DNA of 64,000 bases from Rikenellaceae bacterium (GTDB taxonomy: Bacteria; Bacteroidota; Bacteroidia; Bacteroidales; UBA932). The stretch spans positions 62,001 to 126,000 of the forward strand of contig JALEPJ010000004.1 in assembly GCA_022766385.1 (NCBI GenBank), written 5' to 3'. Positions 19,806-29,617 of this stretch are shown in pieces. The notes beneath the pieces are model-generated. The model saw nothing but the letters and a program-made list of their open reading frames with translations. It was not told the DNA's origin and did no database searches. Position numbers and translations under genes: made by a program. How positions within the stretch are numbered: position 1 is the stretch's first letter; every line of letters begins with the position of its first letter.

Positions 19806-21752
19806 TTAGTCTTTGTAGTTTCTAGTTTTAACCTCAATGAACTCGTACTTGAGAGGCTCCTTATGAAGCTCAGGCTCAACACCTTCTCCCTTGTACTCCC
19901 ATGCTGCTACATACATATAGTTTGCATCGTCTCTCTTAGCCTCGCCTTCTTCGGTCTGGCTTTCAATGCGGAAATGACCACCACAAGACTCATTTCTGTT
20001 AAGGGCGTCACGAGCCATAAGCTGACCTATTTCGAAGAAGTCCTCGAGACGGAGAGCCTTTTCAAGTTCCTGATTGAACTCATATTGTGTTCCAGGAACC
20101 TTCACGTTCTTATAGAAGTCCTTCTTGAGATCTTCAATCTCTACAATTGCTTTCTTGAGACCCTCGGAATCACGTGCCATACCTACGTATTCCCACATGA
20201 TGTTTCCGAGTTTCTTATGGATTGAATCAACTGTCTTTGTACCGTTTACAGAGAAGAGTTTGTCAATTCTTGCCTGAACTGCCTTCTCTGCTGCCTCGAA
20301 CTCAGGAGCATTGATATCTGTCTTAGGCTCGGAGAACTTATGTGAAAGGTAGTCTCCGATAGTAACAGGGACAATGAAATATCCGTCAGCAAGACCCTGC
20401 ATAAGGGCTGATGCTCCAAGACGGTTTCCACCATGATCCGAGAAGTTAGCCTCACCGATAGCATAAAGACCAGGGATGGTAGTCTGAAGATCATAGTCAA
20501 CCCAGATACCTCCCATAGTATAATGGATGGCAGGATAAATCATCATAGGTTCCTCCCAAGGGCTGGTAGCGGTAATCTTTTCGTACATCTCGAAAAGGTT
20601 TCCATAACGCTCAGCCACCCTCTGATGTCCAAGTCTCTGAATAGCTTCAGAGAAATCGAGGAATACCGCCTTACCTGTCTCATTCACACCGAAACCTGCA
20701 TCGCAGCGCTCCTTGGCAGCGCGTGAAGCCACATCACGTGGAACGAGGTTTCCGAATGCAGGATATCTGCGCTCGAGATAATAATCCCTGTCTTCTTCAG
20801 GAATCTGTGAAGGCTTGATTACGTGCTTGCGCAACTTCTCCACATCCTCCTTCTTCTTAGGCACCCAGATGCGGCCGTCATTTCTAAGCGACTCTGACAT
20901 AAGGGTAAGCTTGCACTGCTGCTCACCGTGTACAGGAATACAGGTAGGGTGAATCTGAGCGAAAGCAGGGTTTGCGAAATATGCTCCCTTCCTATAGCAC
21001 TGAACTGCAGCTGATCCGTTGCTGTTCATTGCATTTGTTGAGAGGAAGTAAGCATTTCCATAACCTCCGGTAGCGATAATGACAGCATGAGCACCGAAAC
21101 GCTCAAGTTTTCCTGTTACAAGATTACGGGCAATGATACCCTTCGCCTCACCGTTGATAACAACGAGGTCGAGCATCTCATAGCGAGGATAAGACTTGAC
21201 AGTACCGTTAGCAATCTCCTTATTAAGGGAAGCATAGGCACCGAGAAGGAGCTGCTGTCCGGTTTGTCCTCTTGCATAGAAAGTACGGCTAACCTGAACA
21301 CCTCCGAAAGAACGGTTCGCAAGATAGCCGCCGTACTCACGGGCGAAAGGAATACCCTGAGCAACACACTGGTCAATGATGGCAGCGCTGACCTCTGCAA
21401 GACGGTAAACGTTGGCTTCGCGGCTACGGTAGTCACCACCCTTGATGGTATCGTAGAACAAACGGTAGATAGAGTCGTTGTCGTTCTGATAGTTTTTAGC
21501 TGCATTGATACCACCTTGTGCTGCAATAGAGTGAGCACGACGTGGTGAATCGCTAATACAGAACACCTTGACATTGTAACCGAGCTCTCCGAGAGTAGCA
21601 GCTGCGGAAGCACCGCCAAGACCTGTACCCACTACGATGACCTCAAGTTTTCTTCTGTTGTTGGGACTGACAAGATGGATTTCCGACTTGCGCTTCGTCC
21701 ATTTCTCGGCGAGCGGTCCATCAGGAATTTTTGAAATTAGTTTATCTGCCAT
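19806..21752 (-). CDS. frdA: Succinate dehydrogenase/fumarate reductase flavoprotein subunit
   Basis: [63 protein letters not shown]. Confidence 0.96.
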   Translation of the reverse strand: MADKLISKIPDGPLAEKWTKRKSEIHLVSPNNRRKLEVIVVGTGLGGASAAATLGELGYNVKVFCISDSPRRAHSIAAQGGINAAKNYQNDNDSIYRLFYDTIKGGDYRSREANVYRLAEVSAAIIDQCVAQGIPFAREYGGYLANRSFGGVQVSRTFYARGQTGQQLLLGAYASLNKEIANGTVKSYPRYEMLDLVVINGEAKGIIARNLVTGKLERFGAHAVIIATGGYGNAYFLSTNAMNSNGSAAVQCYRKGAYFANPAFAQIHPTCIPVHGEQQCKLTLMSESLRNDGRIWVPKKKEDVEKLRKHVIKPSQIPEEDRDYYLERRYPAFGNLVPRDVASRAAKERCDAGFGVNETGKAVFLDFSEAIQRLGHQRVAERYGNLFEMYEKITATSPWEEPMMIYPAIHYTMGGIWVDYDLQTTIPGLYAIGEANFSDHGGNRLGASALMQGLADGYFIVPVTIGDYLSHKFSEPKTDINAPEFEAAEKAVQARIDKLFSVNGTKTVDSIHKKLGNIMWEYVGMARDSEGLKKAIVEIEDLKKDFYKNVKVPGTQYEFNQELEKALRLEDFFEIGQLMARDALNRNESCGGHFRIESQTEEGEAKRDDANYMYVAAWEYKGEGVEPELHKEPLKYEFIEVKTRNYKD

Positions 21753-21825
21753 TTTATTGCTTTTAATAATTGATTTTCAAAAATATCTGCAATTTTAGTC
21801 ATTTTTGCTCAAATGACCAATTAAA

Positions 21826-23058
21826 TTACTCGTTTTGTCCGAAAAGCGCTTTATAATCGTAAAAGTATGAGTTCATCAGTGTAGCATAATCAGATTTGAA
21901 CTCATCATTACCCATTTTTCCGGAAATCCAGGATGAATACAAAGTTTCCCACTCAAGAGACATTGAATACTCCAGAGCACTGCAATCCGTAAGCATACTG
22001 ATTACATTATCCAAGTCCAGATAATTCCTGCCGTTACTGATATTGAACCTGAAAATCCTTTCGTTCTTTGCCGCCAGGGCAATATCGCAGATTTCTGCAT
22101 TGCCCCCATCCTGGGACTTAACAAAATGGGGAAGTGTATCCTCATCCATAACAAGAAGAGGCAAATAAACACTGCTGGCAGGATAACCTATAATGGTCCA
22201 CATTACGGTATTCATAGGATTCTGTCCAGGAGCCACGCCCTCAATCACGATTGAAGCGGAAGTGGACCTTCGAGGTATAAAATCCTGGTCCACAAGTATT
22301 CCATTGAAACCGTGCTTTTCCTTAAGTTCCTTATAATCACGAAGATAGTCCATACCGATAAATTCATGCCTGTATGAGCGTGACAGTCTCCAGAAAAGAT
22401 CCCTGTGAGTAATATCCAAAGTTCCTCCACCGAAAGAATTATCTATCTCTTCCATTATTGCGGAAGCCGTAAGATACCTTTCATATCCCATATAGTCCTC
22501 ATAACGACCGGACTCTGAAAAATTGGTCACCACCCTGTAACCCTTGGGATCCTCATTAACATCATATTTGACCCAAGAATGGTTGTTCACCTCGAAATAA
22601 GCCGCTCCTCCATTGGCATCTATCACTCCGAAATTGGCTTCGACTCCCATAGGTCTTTCGTACTCCTCAAGCAGCTTTTCGAAATCGGCGACACTGGCGC
22701 AAATACCGAGGGCCTTGAACATAAGTTCTCCCTCCCTGTCCATCTTCTCAGCCGGTACATCATCGTCTTTTATATTGTACGAAGCTGTATTCATAATACT
22801 GAAACCGGAAGTGTTGGTGCCAGTCCAAACCTCACCACCCTTAGTATCGGAATTTACCAGTCCTATGAAACTGTAAACCGGTCCGCGAAACCATTGCACC
22901 CTGTTGTCAAGCTTGCCGGTATCCCTGTGCTTCAGCATCAGAGGCCTTCCATCAGCGCTTTTCTTCCCTGAAATGATGAGGGAAGTACAGGCGAAAGAAG
23001 GCAGTATGCTGCAAAACAACAGCAGTAGCACAAGCAGCGATTTTCTATTGCCTTTCAT
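21826..23058 (-). CDS. Secreted Ntn-hydrolase, C45 / acyl-CoA:6-APA acyltransferase-like
   Basis: Signal peptide ending SFA|CTSLIISGKKSADGRPLMLKHRDTG; TGTNTSGFSIMNTASYN; GVEANFGVIDANGGAAYFEVNNH. The 23058 start directly follows the ruvB stop. Confidence 0.75.
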   Translation of the reverse strand: MKGNRKSLLVLLLLFCSILPSFACTSLIISGKKSADGRPLMLKHRDTGKLDNRVQWFRGPVYSFIGLVNSDTKGGEVWTGTNTSGFSIMNTASYNIKDDDVPAEKMDREGELMFKALGICASVADFEKLLEEYERPMGVEANFGVIDANGGAAYFEVNNHSWVKYDVNEDPKGYRVVTNFSESGRYEDYMGYERYLTASAIMEEIDNSFGGGTLDITHRDLFWRLSRSYRHEFIGMDYLRDYKELKEKHGFNGILVDQDFIPRRSTSASIVIEGVAPGQNPMNTVMWTIIGYPASSVYLPLLVMDEDTLPHFVKSQDGGNAEICDIALAAKNERIFRFNISNGRNYLDLDNVISMLTDCSALEYSMSLEWETLYSSWISGKMGNDEFKSDYATLMNSYFYDYKALFGQNE

Positions 23059-23059
23059 A

Positions 23060-24085
23060 TCAGAAAAGAGTGTTTTCATCTTTTGCAGGGGCAATGCGCT
23101 CGAGTCCGAGATGGCTGTACGCGAGATCGGTAGCCACTCTTCCCCTCTGGGTGCGGACTATGAAGCCCTCCTTGATAAGGAAAGGCTCGTAAACCTCCTC
23201 GAAAGTGCCGCTGTCCTCCCCGATAGCCGTGGCAATGCTGTTTGCGCCCACCGGTCCGCCCTTGAAGCTGCCTATGATGGTGCGCAATATCTTGTTGTCA
23301 ATGGCATCAAGACCCCTTTTGTCGATTTTGAGCTTGTCAAGAGCATATTTCGCAATTTTCAGGTCAATATGTCCGTCTCCCATCACCTGCGCGAAATCCC
23401 TCACTCTCTTCAGGAGAGCATTGGCAATTCTCGGAGTGCCGCGGCTGCGCATCGCAATCTCCCTGGCCGCGAGCCCGTCAATCCCTACATTCAGTATATA
23501 TGCGCTGCGGGTGACAATCTTAACAAGATCGTCAGTGTCGTAATACTCCAGCGCGCAGGTTATTCCGAATCTCTCCCTTAGAGGAGCCGTCAGAAGACCG
23601 CTACGGGTTGTGGCTCCGACCAGGGTGAAAGGATTGAGATTGATTCTTACCGACCTCGCGCCCGGACCCTTGTCTATCATTATGTCAATAACATAATCTT
23701 CCATAGCAGAATACAGATACTCCTCAACCTCCGCCGAAAGCCTGTGGATTTCGTCAATGAAAAGGACATCACCCGTATCAAGGCTCGTAAGCAATCCAGC
23801 CAGATCGCCGGGCTTGTCAAGGACAGGGCCTGAAGTGATTTTCATATTCACTCCCATTTCATTTGCAATAATATGCGCGAGTGTGGTCTTTCCAAGTCCT
23901 GGAGGACCGTGAAATAGAGTATGGTCAAGGGCTTCTCCCCTCATTCTTGCAGCTTTTATATATATGCCCAGATTGGAGACAATTTCTTTCTGACCGGTAA
24001 AATCTTCAAGTTCCTGCGGCCTTATTATTCCGTCCAATTCCTTATCTTTGCCGCTGTTTGTATCGTGTGGGTCGAAGTCGTTCAT
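23060..24085 (-). CDS. ruvB: Holliday junction branch migration ATPase RuvB
   Basis: [61 protein letters not shown]. Confidence 0.97.
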   Translation of the reverse strand: MNDFDPHDTNSGKDKELDGIIRPQELEDFTGQKEIVSNLGIYIKAARMRGEALDHTLFHGPPGLGKTTLAHIIANEMGVNMKITSGPVLDKPGDLAGLLTSLDTGDVLFIDEIHRLSAEVEEYLYSAMEDYVIDIMIDKGPGARSVRINLNPFTLVGATTRSGLLTAPLRERFGITCALEYYDTDDLVKIVTRSAYILNVGIDGLAAREIAMRSRGTPRIANALLKRVRDFAQVMGDGHIDLKIAKYALDKLKIDKRGLDAIDNKILRTIIGSFKGGPVGANSIATAIGEDSGTFEEVYEPFLIKEGFIVRTQRGRVATDLAYSHLGLERIAPAKDENTLF

Positions 24086-24107
24086 CCGATTTTTTCTTTT
24101 TCAAATA

Positions 24108-24115
24108 CAAATATA
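24108..24115 (-). promoter_or_regulatory. Bacteroidetes-type -7 element upstream of ruvB
   Basis: CAAATATA (minus-strand TATATTTG). Confidence 0.45.
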
Positions 24116-24296
24116 GTATTTTTTAATTTAGTTTTTGTTTATGTGCTTATAGCTGTTGAAATGTTGATAAGCTTTGATAATAAATTGAATATAAATAAAT
24201 TATATTGCAGTATTTATTGTTGAAAAACTGTTTGTCCGGCTTTTGATAAGCAGTTGATAATTATTTCAAATGAGATTTTAACTTGTAGAGGTGGAG

Positions 24297-24337
24297 TTTT
24301 CAACCGATTTATCAACAACTTTTCAACCGATTTATCA
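24297..24337. repeat. 18-bp perfect direct repeat with 23-bp period
   Basis: TTTTCAACCGATTTATCA at 24297-24314 and 24320-24337. Confidence 0.9.
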
Positions 24338-24342
24338 CCCAA

Positions 24343-27300
24343 ATGTCAATAAGTAGCGAAGCTTGCATAAAACTAAGGAAAGCATTGGAAAAGGAGGGAA
24401 CTGTATATTGTTCAGGTCTTTTCCTTTCCGCCAGGTGGATGGTCATTTCCCAGCTGGCAGCAGATGGTCTTCATTTGATTATGCTCCCTGATAAGGAGAG
24501 TGCCGAATACTGCGCCTCAGACCTATATAATCTTGTTGAGGGAGACAGAATATTCTTCCTTCCTTCATCTGGAAAGAATATTGAGAAAAGCAATTTTAAA
24601 TCTTCCCTGAACGTTCAGCGCACCTCGGCCGTAAACCGCATTCTTGAAGCCAGGGGTGAGCAGCTTTTCATAGTGAGTTATCCCGATGCCCTTAAGGAAC
24701 TTATTCCCAGCCGGAAGGAAATAAGTGAAAACACTCTGCATTTGAAGGAGGGTGAAGAATTCAAATATGACGACATCAATGCCATAATGAACTCCCTTGG
24801 TTTTGAAAAAGTCGACTTTGTTTCATCCCCGGGGCAATTTGCACTCAGAGGAGCCTTACTCGATATTTTCTCATATTCATCATCCGATCCTTATAGAATT
24901 TCTTTCTGGGGAGATGAGATAGAGGAAATTCACAGCTTTGATTGCAATACCCAGCTATCTAAGGAAAGGTGCGGGGAGGTGGATATTGTATCCTCTCTGG
25001 TGGCGGACGGTGATGGAGTGTCGCTTTCGAGCATTGCCTCAGTTCTTCCTTCAGACAGTGTAGTCTGGCTGGATTCTTCCGAACTTTATTCAGAGCAGGA
25101 ATTCTTCGGCGAGTACTCTTCTTTCAAAAAGGTTTATCTGAATACACCGGTCAATGTATCCAAGGATGATAGTATAAAGTTTTCCATTGCCCCCCAGCCG
25201 ATTTTCAATAAGAATTTCGAGTTGCTTACAGCTGATATCAGGAGCAGGCTTGAGAGCGGATATGCAGTATACATTTACGGGGAGAAACAGTCGCAGACTG
25301 ACAGGCTCAAATCAATCATTTCCCAAAGCGGAGGCATATTGCCTGAATTCATAAGCGGAAAAACCCTGCACAACGGTTTCATTGATCACGACGACAAGGT
25401 CTGCATTTATTCCGACCACGAGATATTCGACCGCTTCCACAGAGTCTCGATAAGAAGGTCGGTGGAAAAGAGTGAGCAGCTGACTCTCAATGACTTGAAT
25501 TCTTTCAATGTGGGCGATTACGTGGTACATATTGATCACGGTGTAGGAATATTCGGAGGTCTCGTGAGAATGCGCGATGACAGGGGAAGAATACACGAGG
25601 TTGTGAAAATTTCCTATAAGGACAATGACGTTGTATTCGTATCCGTTCATTCATTGCACAAAATATCCCGATACAGGTCCAAGGATGGAGAGGCTCCAAA
25701 AATCAACAAGCTGGGCTCGAAAAGCTGGCAGAATCTCAAAAGCAGCACAAAATCCAAGGTAAAGGACATTGCCAAGGAACTTATTCAGCTTTATGCGAAA
25801 AGGCGCGCATCAAAGGGTTTCGCTTTTTCGGCAGATACATATATGCAGGAGGAGCTCGAATCCTCATTTATGTTCGAGGATACTCCTGACCAGGAACTTG
25901 CTACAAAGGCTGTCAAGAGAGATATGGAGGACAATTGCCCCATGGACCGTCTTATCTGCGGTGATGTGGGCTTCGGAAAGACGGAAATCGCTATCAGAGC
26001 CGCTTTCAAGGCTGTCAGCGACAGCAAGCAAGTGGCTGTCCTCGTTCCTACCACCATACTTGCGCTTCAGCATTTCACAACTTTCAGCAGCAGGCTCAAG
26101 AATTTCCCTTGCCGTATAGATTACGTTAGCAGATTGCGCAGCGCAAAAGAGGTGAAAGAGATTCAAAAAGGCCAGAAGGACGGAAGCATTGACATAGTCA
26201 TAGGCACTCATAAGATACTAGGTAAGGGTTTTGAATTCAAGGACTTAGGTCTACTGATCATTGACGAGGAACAGAAATTCGGAGTTTCCGCCAAGGAGAA
26301 GCTAAGGCAGATGAAACTGTCGGTGGATACCTTAACCTTGACCGCTACCCCTATTCCGCGTACCCTGCAGTTCTCCTTGCTCGGTGCGCGGGACCTCTCC
26401 ATCATCAGTACCCCTCCGCCTAACAGGATTCCTGTCCAGACAGAGATAATACTCTTCGATGAAAAGGAAATAAAGGGAATAATAAACTACGAACTGAACC
26501 GCGGAGGACAAATCTTCTTCCTGCACAACAAGGTTCACGAACTTCAGTCCGTCTATGAAATCCTTCACAGACTGGTTCCCGATATGCGCATCTGTGTAGC
26601 CCACGGACAGCTCGAAGCCAAGGAACTGGAAAACAGGATGCTCGATTTTATGCGCGGAGATTACGATATGCTCCTGTGTACCACCATTATAGAAAACGGA
26701 CTGGACATTCCTAATGCCAATACCATCATAATCAATCAGGCACAGAATATTGGTCTGAGCGAGCTGCACCAGCTTAGAGGAAGGGTGGGAAGGTCCAACA
26801 AGAGAGCCTTCTGTTATCTGATTGTGCCGCCATTGGTGACCATTTCAGACGATGCGAGACGCAGGCTAAAGGCAATAGAGGAGTTCTCGGACCTTGGCAG
26901 CGGCTTCAACATTGCCATGCAGGATCTCGACATCAGGGGTGCTGGCAATCTCCTCGGCGCGGAGCAGAGCGGTTTCATAATGGATATGGGCTACGAGACC
27001 TACCAGAAGGTACTGGCGGAGGCAATGGAGGAACTCGGAATGGAGACCGGCATAGTCACGAAAAACGATATTCATGGCAAGTTCGTCGATGATTGCACTA
27101 TCGAGACAGACCAGATGGCCCTCATTCCTGACAGCTATATTGATATAACTGCCGAAAAGATGCGCATTTACAAGCAGCTGGACTCAGTTGTTTCTGAAAA
27201 GGAGCTGGACAGATACGCCGCTCAGCTGACAGACCGCTTCGGCGAAATGCCGGAAGAGGTGAAGAATCTCATTTGGGTGGTGAAGGTAAGAAATCTCGGA

Positions 27301-27531
27301 GCGTCGCTCGGATTTGAAAAGATTATCATTAAAAACGGTCTGATGATTTTCTTCTTCATCAGCAATTCAATGTCACCTTATTACCGCTCTGAGACCTTCC
27401 AGTCGGTTCTGGAAAAGTTAGGACAGCATCAGATGTTCGAAGTCAAGCAGGTGGAGAACAGATTGAAACTGATAGTGAGAAAGGTGACTTCGATGGAGAA
27501 AGCGTACAAAACTTTGAAGATGCTTCAATAA
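24343..27531 (+). CDS. mfd: Transcription-repair coupling factor Mfd
   Basis: RecG-like helicase motifs (CGDVGFGKTEIAIRAAFKAV, LTLTATPIPRTLQFSLLGARDLSII, LRGRVGRSNKRAFCYL), CarD-like RID (GDYVVHIDHGVGIFGGL). Confidence 0.97.
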   Translation: MSISSEACIKLRKALEKEGTVYCSGLFLSARWMVISQLAADGLHLIMLPDKESAEYCASDLYNLVEGDRIFFLPSSGKNIEKSNFKSSLNVQRTSAVNRILEARGEQLFIVSYPDALKELIPSRKEISENTLHLKEGEEFKYDDINAIMNSLGFEKVDFVSSPGQFALRGALLDIFSYSSSDPYRISFWGDEIEEIHSFDCNTQLSKERCGEVDIVSSLVADGDGVSLSSIASVLPSDSVVWLDSSELYSEQEFFGEYSSFKKVYLNTPVNVSKDDSIKFSIAPQPIFNKNFELLTADIRSRLESGYAVYIYGEKQSQTDRLKSIISQSGGILPEFISGKTLHNGFIDHDDKVCIYSDHEIFDRFHRVSIRRSVEKSEQLTLNDLNSFNVGDYVVHIDHGVGIFGGLVRMRDDRGRIHEVVKISYKDNDVVFVSVHSLHKISRYRSKDGEAPKINKLGSKSWQNLKSSTKSKVKDIAKELIQLYAKRRASKGFAFSADTYMQEELESSFMFEDTPDQELATKAVKRDMEDNCPMDRLICGDVGFGKTEIAIRAAFKAVSDSKQVAVLVPTTILALQHFTTFSSRLKNFPCRIDYVSRLRSAKEVKEIQKGQKDGSIDIVIGTHKILGKGFEFKDLGLLIIDEEQKFGVSAKEKLRQMKLSVDTLTLTATPIPRTLQFSLLGARDLSIISTPPPNRIPVQTEIILFDEKEIKGIINYELNRGGQIFFLHNKVHELQSVYEILHRLVPDMRICVAHGQLEAKELENRMLDFMRGDYDMLLCTTIIENGLDIPNANTIIINQAQNIGLSELHQLRGRVGRSNKRAFCYLIVPPLVTISDDARRRLKAIEEFSDLGSGFNIAMQDLDIRGAGNLLGAEQSGFIMDMGYETYQKVLAEAMEELGMETGIVTKNDIHGKFVDDCTIETDQMALIPDSYIDITAEKMRIYKQLDSVVSEKELDRYAAQLTDRFGEMPEEVKNLIWVVKVRNLGASLGFEKIIIKNGLMIFFFISNSMSPYYRSETFQSVLEKLGQHQMFEVKQVENRLKLIVRKVTSMEKAYKTLKMLQ

Positions 27532-27568
27532 TTATTCGTAAATTTACAGGTTTCAAACACTTGCACCC

Positions 27569-28297
27569 GTGTCGAATCTGGTAGTAGAAATAGGAAACAC
27601 AGCCGTCAAAGCAGCACTTTCCGAGGGTATGACTCTCGGGAAGACGTTCCGGTATCAAGGAGAAAAGAGGCTTTCCTTCATCTTCTCACTGCTTTCAAGG
27701 GAAAGGCCTGAAGCAGCAGTAATTGCCTCTGTATCTGATATTTCCGCCACTGATGAGAGAAGACTCAGAAGCCTCTGTCCAAAATTGCTCATTCTCGACT
27801 CCAAGCATAGTGTCGCCCTCGCGGCCTATGATCTCCCGGACTATCTCAGTTTCGACAGAGCGGCAGGAATAATTGCCGCAAGACATCTTTTTAAAGGCAG
27901 AGACTGTGTGATATTCGACTTCGGAACTACCATTTCCATAGACTTTCTAAAAGCCGAAGGAAAATATGTCGGGGGCAATGTATCCCCGGGACTGATGACC
28001 AGACTCAAGTCCCTCAATAGATATTCCAAATCCCTTCCTTTAGTCAATATACCCGAAGATGTTCCTAGTGCAGGAGACACTCTTGAGAATTCGATAGCAT
28101 CCGGTGTAGTATCGGGCATAATGTTTGAGATACAGGGCTACATTGATTTGCACAAGGATGAAATAATCATATTTACCGGTGGTGATGCAATTTATTTTGC
28201 AAAAAGGATGAAAAACTCCATCTTTGCAATTTGTAACCTTGTGCTGTTGGGTTTGGCACTAATCATAGAAGAATATGTTGAAAAAAAGAATGAATAG
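27569..28297 (+). CDS. coaX: Type III pantothenate kinase
   Basis: LVVEIGNTAVKAAL; IIFDFGTTISIDFL; GGNVSPGLMTRLKSL; FTGGDA. Confidence 0.93.
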   Translation: MSNLVVEIGNTAVKAALSEGMTLGKTFRYQGEKRLSFIFSLLSRERPEAAVIASVSDISATDERRLRSLCPKLLILDSKHSVALAAYDLPDYLSFDRAAGIIAARHLFKGRDCVIFDFGTTISIDFLKAEGKYVGGNVSPGLMTRLKSLNRYSKSLPLVNIPEDVPSAGDTLENSIASGVVSGIMFEIQGYIDLHKDEIIIFTGGDAIYFAKRMKNSIFAICNLVLLGLALIIEEYVEKKNE

Positions 28298-29597
28298 AAT
28301 TCTTGCCTCTGTGCTGCTTTCTTGCCTGGGACTTTCATTGTCCGCCCAGGACGGAGCATACATTGGATATACCCCATATTCAATCTTTGGTATAGGTGAC
28401 CTGGTATCTCAGGGTTCTTCCTATAACAAGGGTATGGGTGGAGTAGGTATTGCCACAAGGAACAAGCGTTACCTGAATTATATGAATCCTGCTGCAGTAA
28501 CGGCCAGGGATTCCCTTTCTGTGATGGCGGATATGAGCCTTTCGCAGAACAATAAGATATTCAGTCAGGGCGAGCTTAAATCAGCCAACAATACTTTCAA
28601 TATCAACGATATATCCCTTTCATTCCCTCTCTACAGATCTTCTGCCATGATGTTTGGTCTTGCACCGGTATCGACCACCGGTTTCGGCTATTCGACCATC
28701 ATTACCGATCCGAACATCGTAGGCAATGTAGGAGATGCGATGTATTATGCCAAGGGCAATGGCAATATCTACAGACTCTTCGTTTCAGCTGGAGTCACTT
28801 TCTGGAAGAGACTCTCTCTCGGAGCCGAGAGTGATTTCTATTTCGGCAATATAAAAAGACAATACGGATTCACCTTCTCGAAATCAGATTACAGCAGCCT
28901 CAATAGCGGTCAGGACCTGTCCCTAAGAGCTGTTACTGGCAAATTCGGAATACAGTACGAACAGCCTATAGGCAGCAAAGCAAAGCTTGGCGTAGGAGCT
29001 ACCTATACTTTAGGCAACAAAATAAAAGGCTATGTGGATGATTACAAGCTTGCTGTAGGAGGAAGCCAGGTGGATACCCTTGTTTTCAGAAGAGATACTC
29101 TTACAGCAGCAGGAAGCCCTGTCAGCATACCTTCCGAGTTGGGTTTGGGCATTTCATTCAACTATAATGATGTTTGGAGGGCGGAGTTCAATTATAGCAG
29201 ATCAGATTGGACAAATTCGGGTTTTGACAGCACTCCGGGCTTCTGTGCGAACGGAACATCTGTTTTCAGCACAAAAGTTGCAGAATCCTTCAGAGCAGGT
29301 TTTGAAATTGTACCGAACAGAAATGATATTAGATACTACTATAAGAAGATAGCATACAGGACAGGAGCGTATTACGAAAAAGCATATTATGCACTGGACG
29401 GCATTCAGGTCAAGAATTACGGAGTGACCTTCGGAGCCTCCCTGCCTGTTTTCAACAATTATAACGCGGTAAACTTATCTGTGGACATCGGCCAAAGGGC
29501 CTCGCTCAGCGGAAATATGGTACGTGAGCGTTACATTAACTTCACCTTCGGTTTCAACTTTTTCGACTATTGGTTCATGAAACCGAAATATGATTAA
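28275..29597 (+). CDS. Outer-membrane beta-barrel protein
   Basis: Signal peptide; IGYTPYSIFGIGDL; repeated amphipathic strands; C-terminal YINFTFGFNFFDYWF. Confidence 0.75.
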   Translation: MLKKRMNRILASVLLSCLGLSLSAQDGAYIGYTPYSIFGIGDLVSQGSSYNKGMGGVGIATRNKRYLNYMNPAAVTARDSLSVMADMSLSQNNKIFSQGELKSANNTFNINDISLSFPLYRSSAMMFGLAPVSTTGFGYSTIITDPNIVGNVGDAMYYAKGNGNIYRLFVSAGVTFWKRLSLGAESDFYFGNIKRQYGFTFSKSDYSSLNSGQDLSLRAVTGKFGIQYEQPIGSKAKLGVGATYTLGNKIKGYVDDYKLAVGGSQVDTLVFRRDTLTAAGSPVSIPSELGLGISFNYNDVWRAEFNYSRSDWTNSGFDSTPGFCANGTSVFSTKVAESFRAGFEIVPNRNDIRYYYKKIAYRTGAYYEKAYYALDGIQVKNYGVTFGASLPVFNNYNAVNLSVDIGQRASLSGNMVRERYINFTFGFNFFDYWFMKPKYD

Positions 29598-29617
29598 ACT
29601 CAACATTTATCGATAAA

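Larger units (their letters stand above)
24086..24342. other. Candidate chromosome replication origin (oriC): AT-rich intergenic region with a cluster of DnaA-box-like 9-mers
   Basis: Reverse-strand matches: 24154-24162 ATTTCAACA, 24162-24170 TTATCAACA, 24173-24180 TTATCAAA, 24218-24226 TTTTCAACA, 24241-24249 TTATCAAAA, 24252-24260 TTATCAACT. Forward matches: 24297 TTTTCAACC, 24309 TTATCAACA, 24320 TTTTCAACC, 24332 TTATCACCC. Flanking genes diverge. Confidence 0.5.

Noticed and set aside
22904-23581. 225-aa plus-strand ORF spanning the ruvB/Ntn-hydrolase junction
   Set aside because: Crosses two well-supported minus-strand genes; shadow ORF.
24243-24342. Short repeats before mfd considered as a CRISPR-like array
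   Set aside because: Only two copies with a 5-bp gap; no spacers and no cas genes.
29606-29617. TTTATCGATAAA palindrome directly before the TPR gene ATG
   Set aside because: AT-rich 12-bp palindrome in the ribosome-binding region; likely chance, with no second copy noticed.
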